Under the pieces are notes generated by a model. That model did not search any database. It worked only from the letters and a program-made list of their open reading frames with translations, and was not told where the DNA came from. From Bacillota bacterium (GTDB lineage Bacteria > Bacillota > Clostridia > Lachnospirales > Lachnospiraceae): a DNA stretch of 64,000 nt. A program made the translations under genes and the position numbers. Position 1 is the first letter of the stretch; each line of letters begins with the position of its first letter. Shown one piece after another: positions 18,682 to 26,870 of this stretch. The stretch lies in assembly GCA_023436225.1 (NCBI GenBank), contig JAEZKA010000035.1, positions 124,001-188,000 on the forward strand. The letters are read 5' to 3'.

Positions 18682-20328
18682 TCATTTGCCAGAATGATTA
18701 TGATCTGATTGAAGCTCCTGACAGACCCCTGCCGGGCATCTCTTCTCAATTACATGGGCCTTGTATTCATCATAAAAGTATTTCATCGTACTCAGAACCG
18801 GATTCGGAGCGGTTTGTCCCAAACCGCATAAAGAAGTATCTTTAATAATCTCTCCTAATTCCTGCAGATCGGTCAAATCCTGTTCCGTACTATTCCCCTT
18901 TACTATATTCACCATGATCTCAAACATTCGTTTATTTCCAATCCGGCACGGAGTACATTTTCCACAGGATTCATCTACTGTAAATTCCAAATAGAATTTC
19001 GCAATATCCACCATACAGTTGTCTTCATCCATAACAATCATACCACCCGATCCCATCATCGAACCGATACTGCTAAGTGATTCATAATCTATCGGAATAT
19101 CCAGATTCTCTTCCGTAATACAGCCTCCGGATGGTCCTCCAGTCTGAACCGCTTTAAACTTCTTATTGTTCTTAATTCCTCCGCCGACATTATAAATAAT
19201 CTCCCGTAAAGTTATCCCCATTGGAACCTCGACCAATCCGACGTTATTCACCTTACCGGCTAGTGCAAATACCTTCGTTCCAGGTGACTTCTCGGTACCA
19301 ATGCTTCGAAACCAATCTGCCCCTCTTATGAAGATTGGCGCTATATTCGCCAATGTCTCTACGTTATTGACACAGGTTGGCTTGTTCCAGACACCGCTCT
19401 CTGCGGGAAAGGGAGGTTTGGTGAACGGCTCACCACGGTCTCCCTCGATTGAATGAATGAGTGCCGTCTCTTCTCCGCAAACAAATGCCCCGGCTCCATA
19501 TCGGATATCAATATCGAAATTAAAACCGGTACCAAGTATATCCTCTCCCAGTAAACCTAGTTCCCTGGCTTGGTCAATCGCTACGACCAAACGGTGAATA
19601 GCAAGCGGATATTCTGCTCTGATATAGATATATCCATGCTTTGCTCCAATTGCGTACCCAGCGATTGCCATCGCCTCCAGAACAGAATGAGGATCTCCTT
19701 CGAGAATGGACCGATCCATAAAAGCACCCGGATCTCCCTCATCCGCATTACAGATAATATACTTTTCATCCGATTTGTTTTTTCTTGTAAACTTCCATTT
19801 CAAACCCGTGGGGAAGCCACCGCCGCCCCGACCTCTTAGTCCTGATTGAACCACGGTGTCGATTACCTCATCAGGGGTTAATTCGGTGAGACATTTCGCA
19901 AGAGCCTGGTAACCATCTGCTGCCAAGCTTTCATAAATATTCTCGGGATCGATAAAACCGCAATTACGAAGCGCTATTCTGTATTGTTTCTTATAGAACG
20001 GTATTTCCTTTTGTCCCTCCAGTTTTCCTTTTCCATGGGGATCTGTAAACAGTAATCTCTCTACCTGACGACCTTTTATTACATGTTCTGTTACAATCTC
20101 ATCTGCATCTTCTGATTTGACCGATACATAAAAGACATTATCAGGGTATACCTTCATAATCGGTCCCTTTTCACAAAAACCAAAGCATCCAGTAACAACC
20201 ACCTCGACCTCATCAGAAAGGCCGTGCTCTTTAATACTTTCAACTAGATTATCCACCAGCTCTAGGCTACCGGAAGAGGTACATCCGGTACCTCCGCAAA
20301 CCAGCAGATGCATTCTTATATTACTCAT
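18682..20328 (-). CDS. hndC: NADH-binding flavoprotein subunit HndC/HydB, C-terminally short
   Basis: 548 residues. Residues 1-95 are a thioredoxin-like [2Fe-2S] domain (CGGTGC...CFGFCEKGP). The NuoF-like core follows: GLRGRGGGGFPTGLKW for FMN/NADH, NADEGDPGAFMDRS, and the [4Fe-4S] site CGKCTPCRIGNKRM near residue 470. The protein stops right after CPAGVCQELQ. Most HydB homologues continue from this point with a two-[4Fe-4S] ferredoxin-like domain; here none is present, and the 87-base spacer to hndD has no cysteine-coding remnant in frame. Receives or gives electrons from/to NAD(P)H. ATG 20328 has AAGGAG. The truncation bears on whether the complex can use ferredoxin. Confidence 0.94.
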   Translation of the reverse strand: MSNIRMHLLVCGGTGCTSSGSLELVDNLVESIKEHGLSDEVEVVVTGCFGFCEKGPIMKVYPDNVFYVSVKSEDADEIVTEHVIKGRQVERLLFTDPHGKGKLEGQKEIPFYKKQYRIALRNCGFIDPENIYESLAADGYQALAKCLTELTPDEVIDTVVQSGLRGRGGGGFPTGLKWKFTRKNKSDEKYIICNADEGDPGAFMDRSILEGDPHSVLEAMAIAGYAIGAKHGYIYIRAEYPLAIHRLVVAIDQARELGLLGEDILGTGFNFDIDIRYGAGAFVCGEETALIHSIEGDRGEPFTKPPFPAESGVWNKPTCVNNVETLANIAPIFIRGADWFRSIGTEKSPGTKVFALAGKVNNVGLVEVPMGITLREIIYNVGGGIKNNKKFKAVQTGGPSGGCITEENLDIPIDYESLSSIGSMMGSGGMIVMDEDNCMVDIAKFYLEFTVDESCGKCTPCRIGNKRMFEIMVNIVKGNSTEQDLTDLQELGEIIKDTSLCGLGQTAPNPVLSTMKYFYDEYKAHVIEKRCPAGVCQELQSDHNHSGK

Positions 20329-20345
20329 ATTTCATTCTCCTTTCC

Positions 20346-20735
20346 CTATTTATCAAATGAGTTGGAAATGATTGCATTCTGTAGAAGACGTCCATGTTTA
20401 ATATGTTCCGTAACGATCTCCCGTCCTCTTTTGGCATCAACATGACCATAGATTACAGAAGGAATATCTTTACTAATTACCTCTACGACAGGCTCCTTGG
20501 CACAACTTCCCATACATCCTGTCTGGGTAACTGATACATTGGTTATATTCTGTTTCGCAAGCTCATCTATAATAGCCTGCATTGTTTCTCTTGCTCCGCT
20601 GGCAATTCCACAGGTTGCCATTCCAACCCGTATCATAATCTTGTCCTCTGCTTCCGCAGTTGTTCTTAAATCTAATTTTTCTTTGGCTGCCTGTCTTATT
20701 TGTTCCAGTTCTTCTAATGATTTTAATTTACTCAT
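20346..20735 (-). CDS. hndB: thioredoxin-like [2Fe-2S] subunit HndB
   Basis: 129 residues. Residues ~30-120 form a thioredoxin-like ferredoxin fold with four Cys of a 2Fe-2S site (MATCGIASGA and QTGCMGSCAKEP). A helical N-terminal tail precedes it. Length and position match HndB of the Desulfovibrio fructosovorans HndABCD hydrogenase. Overlaps hndA stop by 4 bases, 17 bases before hndC, so part of one transcript. Confidence 0.93.
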   Translation of the reverse strand: MSKLKSLEELEQIRQAAKEKLDLRTTAEAEDKIMIRVGMATCGIASGARETMQAIIDELAKQNITNVSVTQTGCMGSCAKEPVVEVISKDIPSVIYGHVDAKRGREIVTEHIKHGRLLQNAIISNSFDK

Positions 20736-21220
20736 GTATTTTCTTCCCCTTTAGATTCAGCAATTATTTTCTTCACCTGATCTGCATCCACTCTTCCGTA
20801 GACCTTATCATTCACCATTACAACCGGAGCAAGGCCGCAGGCACCGATACATCGAAGTCCTGATAAGGTATACTTCTTGTCTTGTGTTGTTTCACCCGTG
20901 TGAATTTGCAATTCCCGTTCAAATTCCTTCATAACCGCATCTGCTCCTCTTACAAAGCAGGCTGTTCCAAGGCAAACATTAATGACATTTTCCCCTCTGG
21001 GCTTGGTAGTAAAATAAGAATAGAAACTGATTACGCCATAAACTTTAGAACTGGGTAAATCCAGCCTTTCAGAAATAAACAAAATCACCTCATCGGATAG
21101 ATATCCAAATATATGCTGTGCCTTATGCAGTACTGCAATTAAGGCTCCTCTTTTGTCATTAATACTGTCAATGTAGTCCTGTAATTCCAGAAAACCTCCA
21201 TGTAACTTTTTCCCTGCCAT
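20732..21220 (-). CDS. hndA: NuoE-like [2Fe-2S] subunit HndA/HydC
   Basis: 162 residues, the NuoE/HydC family with the 2Fe-2S ligands in CLGTACFVRGAD and GLRCIGACGLAPVVMVND. The N-terminal helical part (YIDSINDKRGALIAVLHKAQHIFGYL) is typical. First gene of the hydrogenase operon; ATG 21220 has AGGAGG at good spacing. Transfers electrons between the flavoprotein and other subunits. Confidence 0.94.
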   Translation of the reverse strand: MAGKKLHGGFLELQDYIDSINDKRGALIAVLHKAQHIFGYLSDEVILFISERLDLPSSKVYGVISFYSYFTTKPRGENVINVCLGTACFVRGADAVMKEFERELQIHTGETTQDKKYTLSGLRCIGACGLAPVVMVNDKVYGRVDADQVKKIIAESKGEENT

Positions 21221-21520
21221 TCTAAGCCTCCTAATGTTATCTATCTTTCATGAAACCCATAGGTTAATGCATTGTACGAAGCATTATTTACTATTATTGG
21301 TTATATTTTTATCAATTATGTATTGTTACTGATGTCCACTAAGAAAACAGGAAGAATTGATAAAACCAAATTACTTATCATGAGCGGGTTGCGAAGCAAC
21401 TACTTCCTATCCGCGAAGTGCGCATCCTTAGCGGACCGTTTTATCGTATAGGAGCAATTTCCTATACGATAAAAAAGGCGCCGCACAATTTCTTGTGCGA
21501 CAGCCCGATTATTTGATACT
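21221..21520. other. spacer upstream of the hydrogenase operon with hairpins
   Basis: About 300 bases without a gene. The right two thirds should hold the hnd promoter; near the GH30 end are two strong inverted repeats: 21439-21453 with 21460-21474 (15 perfect base pairs, TTTTATCGTATAGGA) and 21482-21488 with 21493-21499 (CGCACAA). The latter lies 22 bases past the GH30 stop and may act in termination. The segment 21385-21435 has several short GC-rich repeats (GGTTGCGAAGCAACTA). Confidence 0.55.
21439..21499 (-). terminator. double stem-loop after the GH30 gene
   Basis: Two adjacent perfect hairpins (7 bp stem, then 15 bp stem with a 6-base loop). Neither has a classic T-run after it on the minus strand, so termination is inferred from position at the end of the long sugar operon. 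Confidence 0.45.
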
Positions 21521-23089
21521 CTATTTTCCTGTTATATCGATTGTAGTAACGCTCTTAGCTGGCAAAATAATGTCATTGAATTCACCGAGACTACCTATAT
21601 TCTTAAAGCATTGCTCATCAGACTGACATTCATCACCAAAGACGGATTGATATATTTTACTCGACAAAATCGAATAACCATTACCACTGATACAATACTT
21701 CTTTCCCTCGTTACTACTATTGATCAGCACCAGTGCCACTTTAGAAGCATCTGGACTAATATAAGCTGAAGTCGCTACCGTCCTATCCTTAGTGGTTGCC
21801 TTGATGCGCGTATATCCCGGTCTTACAAATTCGGAAAAATGCCTGATGGCATAATAATCTCCGGTAAGTCTCCATCCCGTTCTTTTTGACTCGTTCATAA
21901 TTCCGGGCCTCAAGCCCATCAGATAACCCGCCTCGAAGTAATTTGATTCATCGTTCCAGGTACCACTCCAGAATAGGTATGCATTCGTCTCTTCATAGGT
22001 CATACTGTTGTTAATGATTAATGCTGTTTCCAATGCATGTCCGATATAGAATTCAGTCTGCCACTTCTTATATCCGTTCGAATGGGATTTCAGATCCATC
22101 ATATTAATAACAAAACTGCCGGGATCCGCTCGATTGGCTTTATCGTCACTTTCACCACCAATATATAAATGATGCGCCAGACCATATACACTTTCCGGTT
22201 CCGTATCAATAATATCCTTCATATAGTAATTAACTGTTGCAAATTTCATAGACATCGTATCCGGGCCCAGCATTTTGGGAGACGCATCACCGAAACGGTC
22301 TTTCATTGCATAATAAACTGCCAGATATGCTTTGGAATAAGATGCATACTCATTGGTTTCCTGTGGCTCGAAACGGCAGCCATCATAGCCTGCTGCATAA
22401 TCCGGTTCATTCTGGATACTTATAAAATCGATCTTTATCCCCTGCGCTTCATAATATTCGATAGACTCTACCCACCATGCTGCATATTCCTCGTAACAGA
22501 AATTATCATTCTCATCCTTTTTTAACGATGCATTACCTGTAATATCATTATCTGCTTTCAATTTTCCCGGTGGCGACCAGCAGCTCATCAATACAATCGG
22601 TTCCTCTCCATAAGCGAAAGCACGCTGCTTAGTTGCCTGATAATATCGCAGCATTGTTTTTGCATTACCTGCATGATCTTCCTTATTATACTCATATTCA
22701 TTTTTAAATCTAAGTACTGTTAGCTTCGCATCAGAAAATAGTGCATCGTATGCTCCTTCCGGATCATCAACTAGACCTATTATATCCGAATACCAGGTAT
22801 ATGCAGCGCCGTAACCATCAATCTGCTGATATTTTATAGTTATATCAAAGCTGTATTCTGAATAGGAAGGATCTAACGTGTCAGTTATCGTATCGGATGC
22901 CACTCCTTCATTCGCTTCCTCTGTAAAGTCTTTCGATCCTTCATCATTCATTTCTTCCTCATACGATCCTACTATGATAGAATTATCCTTCTCTAAACCA
23001 CGTTTTTCAGCTTTGCAGCTGGTTAACAAAGAATTAATAACAAGTATAATCATGATAAGCATTATCATGATACTTATTTTACGATTCAT
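21521..23089 (-). CDS. GH30-family glycoside hydrolase lipoprotein (glucuronoxylanase-like)
   Basis: About 522 residues. Lipoprotein signal with LLTSC lipobox. The GH30 fold begins at YQQIDGYGAAYTWYSD; acid/base Glu is in ISIQNEPDYA and the nucleophile Glu is in KKWQTEFYIG, followed by the C-terminal beta domain (GYTRIKATTKDRTVATSAYIS). Resembles the bacterial GH30 xylanase/glucuronoxylanase type, though an endo-beta-1,6-glucan or other specificity cannot be excluded. Start is uncertain: ATG 23089 has AAGAAAGGA 12 nt upstream; ATG 23101 directly abuts that site and TTG 23119 has no site. Acts on the cell surface. It ends the long DUF5696 transport cluster but hairpins lie before it, so it may be expressed at a lower level. 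Confidence 0.85.
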   Translation of the reverse strand: MNRKISIMIMLIMIILVINSLLTSCKAEKRGLEKDNSIIVGSYEEEMNDEGSKDFTEEANEGVASDTITDTLDPSYSEYSFDITIKYQQIDGYGAAYTWYSDIIGLVDDPEGAYDALFSDAKLTVLRFKNEYEYNKEDHAGNAKTMLRYYQATKQRAFAYGEEPIVLMSCWSPPGKLKADNDITGNASLKKDENDNFCYEEYAAWWVESIEYYEAQGIKIDFISIQNEPDYAAGYDGCRFEPQETNEYASYSKAYLAVYYAMKDRFGDASPKMLGPDTMSMKFATVNYYMKDIIDTEPESVYGLAHHLYIGGESDDKANRADPGSFVINMMDLKSHSNGYKKWQTEFYIGHALETALIINNSMTYEETNAYLFWSGTWNDESNYFEAGYLMGLRPGIMNESKRTGWRLTGDYYAIRHFSEFVRPGYTRIKATTKDRTVATSAYISPDASKVALVLINSSNEGKKYCISGNGYSILSSKIYQSVFGDECQSDEQCFKNIGSLGEFNDIILPAKSVTTIDITGK

Positions 23090-23143
23090 AGAGCTAAACA
23101 TTCCTTTCTTACCCTGCAAGCTTCGGGCTGTAATACATTAATA

Positions 23144-23172
23144 AAAGGGGAGTAGTAAAATGCCTCCCCTTT
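23144..23172 (-). terminator. terminator/attenuator hairpin before GH30
   Basis: AAAGGGGAG (23144-23152) pairs with CTCCCCTTT (23164-23172); on the minus strand TTTTATTAATG follows. It ends the transcript of the solute-binding gene or attenuates read-through into GH30, whose start is about 50 bases on. Confidence 0.6.
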
Positions 23173-23294
23173 CATGCTTATATTAATTTAGGATTAGAGT
23201 GTCAAAAGCCTTACAAGTAAATTGAATTCGTCAATTTATGACAAGTGAAACAGTTTACTGTTTCATCTTGTATGTACAATCACTTCGTAATTTA

Positions 23295-23398
23295 GCATGA
23301 TGCAGAATATAATTCGATAAGCAACCGTATGAGTGCCATCACTACGTGACTCATCCAAGCGAGAGCGTGTTGCGAATGAATTATGTTCTGTATCATGC
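23295..23398 (-). repeat. large 104-base imperfect stem-loop
   Basis: Arms 23295-23325 and 23369-23398 pair over about 30 bases with few mismatches (GCATGATGCAGAATATAATT against AATTATGTTCTGTATCATGC). The top contains a second pair ATGAGT/ACTCAT around GCCATCACTACGTG. Its apical core resembles that of the hairpin at 32468-32518. Confidence 0.6.
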
Positions 23399-23467
23399 AA
23401 TAATTGTGCAAATTGATGGAACCATATTTCAATATAGGCTTTTAACACTCTTATCCTATTTTATTAA

Positions 23468-24904
23468 TTATTTATTTGCGTCGTCAATCAAGGACTGCCA
23501 TTTACCGGTAAGCTCATCAAGCTTTTCGGCCGGAGTCTTTGATAAAGCATATACATCCCATTCGAAATCAGCACCACGATCCGTACCATAGACTAATTGT
23601 ATCAAATCGCTATTAACAACAGTACTAGGGTCATACATGATAGCTAAGGTCTCATCCACTGCTCTAGCATCACGGAATCTTGGATAATAAACATCTTTCC
23701 AAGCATCTGTCTGTTCCTCATATCCAGGCGCAGGATTTGTCCATAAGTTATAGGCAAAAGCAATCTTCTCTGCAGTTTCTGCATCATAGCAGGAAGGGAT
23801 TACGACTACGTTATCAAAATAGTATACGGAATTCGGGCTATCGGCAGTCGGCTTCGGAGGAAGAACATAGCCCCAGTCATCGGTCATATCTGCCCAAGTA
23901 CCAACCTTATACTGCTCAGCGACAGTCATAGCAACCTTAGCATCATGGAATGCACTAATAAACCAATCCCAGTTTGCTCCTTCCGGCTGAGGCATCTCAT
24001 AACCCAGAGTTTTTAAACCGATTATCCATTGAACAGCTTCAAGGAATTGCGGTTCTAAAGCTCCATTGTAGAACTTACCATTTGCATCTTTTCCAATATA
24101 ACGTGCATCATTACCTGCTAAAATACTTGAGAAGATTTCAGCAGAGAAGTTTGCCATGGCATATGTATCAACAGTACCATCGTTATTCGTATCTCGGGTT
24201 AATTTCTTACAAATTTCTTCGAACTTTTCCCATGTCCACTCTCCATTTTTCTGAAGATCATAGGGAAGATCCGGATCTAAGTTAGCTTCCTGGAATAATC
24301 TCTTATTCCAGAATACACCGCCTCTTGGCTCAGGTTTACCTACTGCCATACCATAAATGGATTTACCAACTGTCATTTCATCTATTACTGCTTGATTCCA
24401 TTTGCTTTCCGAAAAATCTAAGCATTCCAGTGTAGATAGATCATAGAACAAACCATTTACTAAGGGCTGTGCAAGCCAACGCTGATCCATAAGGAAAATT
24501 TGTGCTGCCGGTTCCCCCGACATAACCGATGTTGTATATAACTCCTGGAAGTCGCCCCAAGCACCGATATTAGCCTGTTTCATCTTAAAGTTATACTTTT
24601 CCTGAATCATAGTATGATATGCCAATGTGTCTTCTTCCTGCTGATTCGTAGGTTCCGCCGGTGTTTCCGGTGACCACCAGTCACCGAGTGTAATCTCCAG
24701 ACCACCCAGATCAACTACCGGTTCCTCCGTAACAGTAGGAGCTGCAGTAGGTGCAGTAGTAGGTGCTGACGTATCAGCAGGGCTCTCTGTTACATTATTG
24801 TTGCTTACATCATCCGTTTTATTTGATCCGCAGGCGGTCAGCATAGAGGCACTGAAAGTCAGAATCAATAATACAGATAATAACTTCTTAATACTTTTTT
24901 TCAT
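23468..24904 (-). CDS. sugar ABC transporter substrate-binding lipoprotein
   Basis: 478 residues from ATG 24904, which has AAAGGAGG upstream; a longer frame from 24949 would translate that site. Lipobox MLTACGSN, then a Thr/Ala/Pro-rich linker (TSAPTTAPTAAPTV) and an extracellular solute-binding protein family 1 fold (GDWWSPETP..., LDFSESKWNQAVIDEMTVGKSIYGMAVGKP). Captures an oligosaccharide outside the membrane for the two permeases coded just before it. Sugar unknown; the neighbouring GH30 suggests a hemicellulose fragment (inference). Confidence 0.9.
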   Translation of the reverse strand: MKKSIKKLLSVLLILTFSASMLTACGSNKTDDVSNNNVTESPADTSAPTTAPTAAPTVTEEPVVDLGGLEITLGDWWSPETPAEPTNQQEEDTLAYHTMIQEKYNFKMKQANIGAWGDFQELYTTSVMSGEPAAQIFLMDQRWLAQPLVNGLFYDLSTLECLDFSESKWNQAVIDEMTVGKSIYGMAVGKPEPRGGVFWNKRLFQEANLDPDLPYDLQKNGEWTWEKFEEICKKLTRDTNNDGTVDTYAMANFSAEIFSSILAGNDARYIGKDANGKFYNGALEPQFLEAVQWIIGLKTLGYEMPQPEGANWDWFISAFHDAKVAMTVAEQYKVGTWADMTDDWGYVLPPKPTADSPNSVYYFDNVVVIPSCYDAETAEKIAFAYNLWTNPAPGYEEQTDAWKDVYYPRFRDARAVDETLAIMYDPSTVVNSDLIQLVYGTDRGADFEWDVYALSKTPAEKLDELTGKWQSLIDDANK

Positions 24905-24965
24905 AAAAATCTTATCCTCCTTTTTTTTGATATTATAGTTAAGTGGCAAGCACTTACTATCTGCG

Positions 24966-25964
24966 TTACATTTTTAATCCGGTCTGACTTAAGCTTTCGA
25001 CAAAACCTCTCTGAGCTATAACATAGATAATCAATAATGGAATGATCGCCAAAATCATACCTGTGGAAATCATCATCTGTCCATATGCTACGGATGGTTT
25101 TCCCGAACCATAAATGGATACGATATAATCCGTTAAAAGTCCTACAATTGCCGGTAACCGATTGGATAATAAAGTGATTTTCCCCAAAAACATTCTGGAA
25201 TAAAAAGAATCTGTCCATTGCCATACAAAGGAAAACAAGAAACAGGAAGTTAGTATCGGTGTTGCATCCGGAAGCATAATGCGTACAAAGGTAGATAGAT
25301 TACCGCAACCGTCAACATACGCTGCTTCTTCTAATTCGATCGGAATTCCTCTGAAATATTGTCTGATTAAGAAAATATATAACCCACTTTTTAATCCCAT
25401 GCAGGTCATACACAGCATCATATACGGAATAATTGAATTCTGCAGGTTTATACTTCTCCCCGTAATCATTTTGATTACACCGAATATATCAAAATATCGA
25501 AAATTCAGATACAAGGAGGATACTATGGTCTGAGGTGGAACTACGATGATTAGGATTACACATGCAAACCAGAACTTCTTAAAAGGAAATTTGAATCTTG
25601 CAAAACCATAGCCTGCTAAGGTGCAGAAGGTTACCTGAAGGATACTCGATAGTACAGAAATTCCCAAGGAATTACCCAATACCTTCCAGTAATCAATCAG
25701 ACTACTGACAAGCCTATAATTTTCCGTAGTAAAATTTCTGGGAACAACCAGAATAGTAGGATCGTATAAATCCTTTTCCTTCATAAAGCTCAACGAAATT
25801 TTATTCATAAGCGGCTGCAGAATTAAGAAGCAAAGACCGAATAATAAAATAGCCCTAATAAGCTTATATGTTTTTTCAGCGATTATCTTTTTCAAGAGAT
25901 AACCTCCGGATTTTCTGTTTCTAATGACAATTTCATTCCACTTATGCCTGATCTTCTTACTCAT
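24966..25964 (-). CDS. carbohydrate ABC permease, MalG type
   Basis: 332 residues with about six membrane helices; EAA loop ELEEAAYVDGCGNLSTFVRIMLPDATP contacts the ATPase. N-terminal cytoplasmic tail is rather long (about 35 residues). Overlaps the MalF-type partner by 8 bases. No ATPase gene is in the cluster, so a shared MsmK-like ATPase is expected. Confidence 0.92.
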   Translation of the reverse strand: MSKKIRHKWNEIVIRNRKSGGYLLKKIIAEKTYKLIRAILLFGLCFLILQPLMNKISLSFMKEKDLYDPTILVVPRNFTTENYRLVSSLIDYWKVLGNSLGISVLSSILQVTFCTLAGYGFARFKFPFKKFWFACVILIIVVPPQTIVSSLYLNFRYFDIFGVIKMITGRSINLQNSIIPYMMLCMTCMGLKSGLYIFLIRQYFRGIPIELEEAAYVDGCGNLSTFVRIMLPDATPILTSCFLFSFVWQWTDSFYSRMFLGKITLLSNRLPAIVGLLTDYIVSIYGSGKPSVAYGQMMISTGMILAIIPLLIIYVIAQRGFVESLSQTGLKM

Positions 25965-26865
25965 AATAGTATACCCACCTTGACGTTATTGCACTAAAGA
26001 TACCAATGATAAGGATAACCGCTACAAAATAGACCCATGCCATAGCGGAACTAAAGCCATAATCCATCTTTTCTATCATGGTACCGGTGATCTTGGTCAT
26101 AACCTGGCTATCACTCTTGGTAAAGAAATCAATGATTGTGTATACAACATTAACGATAATCACAGGACTTACAATCGGTAAAGTAATCTTCCAAAAGCTC
26201 TCCCACGCAGTGCAGCCTTCTATCTTAGCTGCTTCAAACATGCTTTTTGAAATCGTCTGCAGCCCTGACAGGAAAATAATTATTTGTATCCCTGAAGCTA
26301 TAACAACATCGTATACGCGATTAACAATATCATATATGATTCCAAGAAACCTTGTTCCAAAACCGCTGTTTGACAGAATATCCTCAAGAACATCTGTAAT
26401 GTTTAATGTTTGTGTATTATCCTTTATGTACGTTTGCAAACCGGATAGTAAGCTATTATCATATTCTAATCCAACAAGAACACCGGATGAGAGAATAACC
26501 GGAAGAAAGAATATAGCACGTACCAAGCCCCTTCCCTTAAAGGTCTGATTAAGAAGTAATGCCATACAGAAGCTTAAGATGATCGTCGTCGGAACCTGAA
26601 TAGACATTCGTGATAACTCATCCGTCAGGAAGCGGTTAAATTCTGAATCTACTAAAAATGCTGTTTTATAATTTGCCAGGCCGATAAACTCCATCTGAAA
26701 GCCGCCGTTTCCAGCGGCAACTATAACATTACTGAAGGACATTCGGAAGGATTCAAAAAGGGGCACTATCATAAAAGCGAGAAAACCGATTATAAACGGT
26801 AATATAAATAAATATCCGGTAACTGCTTTTCTTCTTTGTAAATTCTTAGGTTTATTTTTAGCCAC
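25957..26865 (-). CDS. carbohydrate ABC permease, MalF type
   Basis: 302 residues, six helices, EAA loop EAAKIEGCTAWESFWKITLP. Starts at GTG 26865 with GGAGGT seven bases upstream. A ~35-residue extracytoplasmic insert (YDNSLLSGLQTYIKDNTQTL...) sits between helices, longer than in many sugar permeases. Five bases after the DUF5696 gene, so co-transcribed with it. Confidence 0.91.
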   Translation of the reverse strand: MAKNKPKNLQRRKAVTGYLFILPFIIGFLAFMIVPLFESFRMSFSNVIVAAGNGGFQMEFIGLANYKTAFLVDSEFNRFLTDELSRMSIQVPTTIILSFCMALLLNQTFKGRGLVRAIFFLPVILSSGVLVGLEYDNSLLSGLQTYIKDNTQTLNITDVLEDILSNSGFGTRFLGIIYDIVNRVYDVVIASGIQIIIFLSGLQTISKSMFEAAKIEGCTAWESFWKITLPIVSPVIIVNVVYTIIDFFTKSDSQVMTKITGTMIEKMDYGFSSAMAWVYFVAVILIIGIFSAITSRWVYYYE

Positions 26866-26870
26866 ACTTC

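Larger units (their letters stand above)
23090..23467. other. spacer with three hairpins between solute-binding and GH30 genes
   Basis: Contains a terminator-like hairpin (23144-23172), an imperfect hairpin (23242-23270) and a large 104-base stem-loop (23295-23398). No reading frame is credible. It separates the importer genes from GH30 and may tune read-through. Confidence 0.55.

Noticed and set aside
26078..26548. Plus-strand frame of 156 codons with hydrophobic runs
   Set aside because: Antisense of a membrane permease gene, which commonly gives hydrophobic shadow frames.
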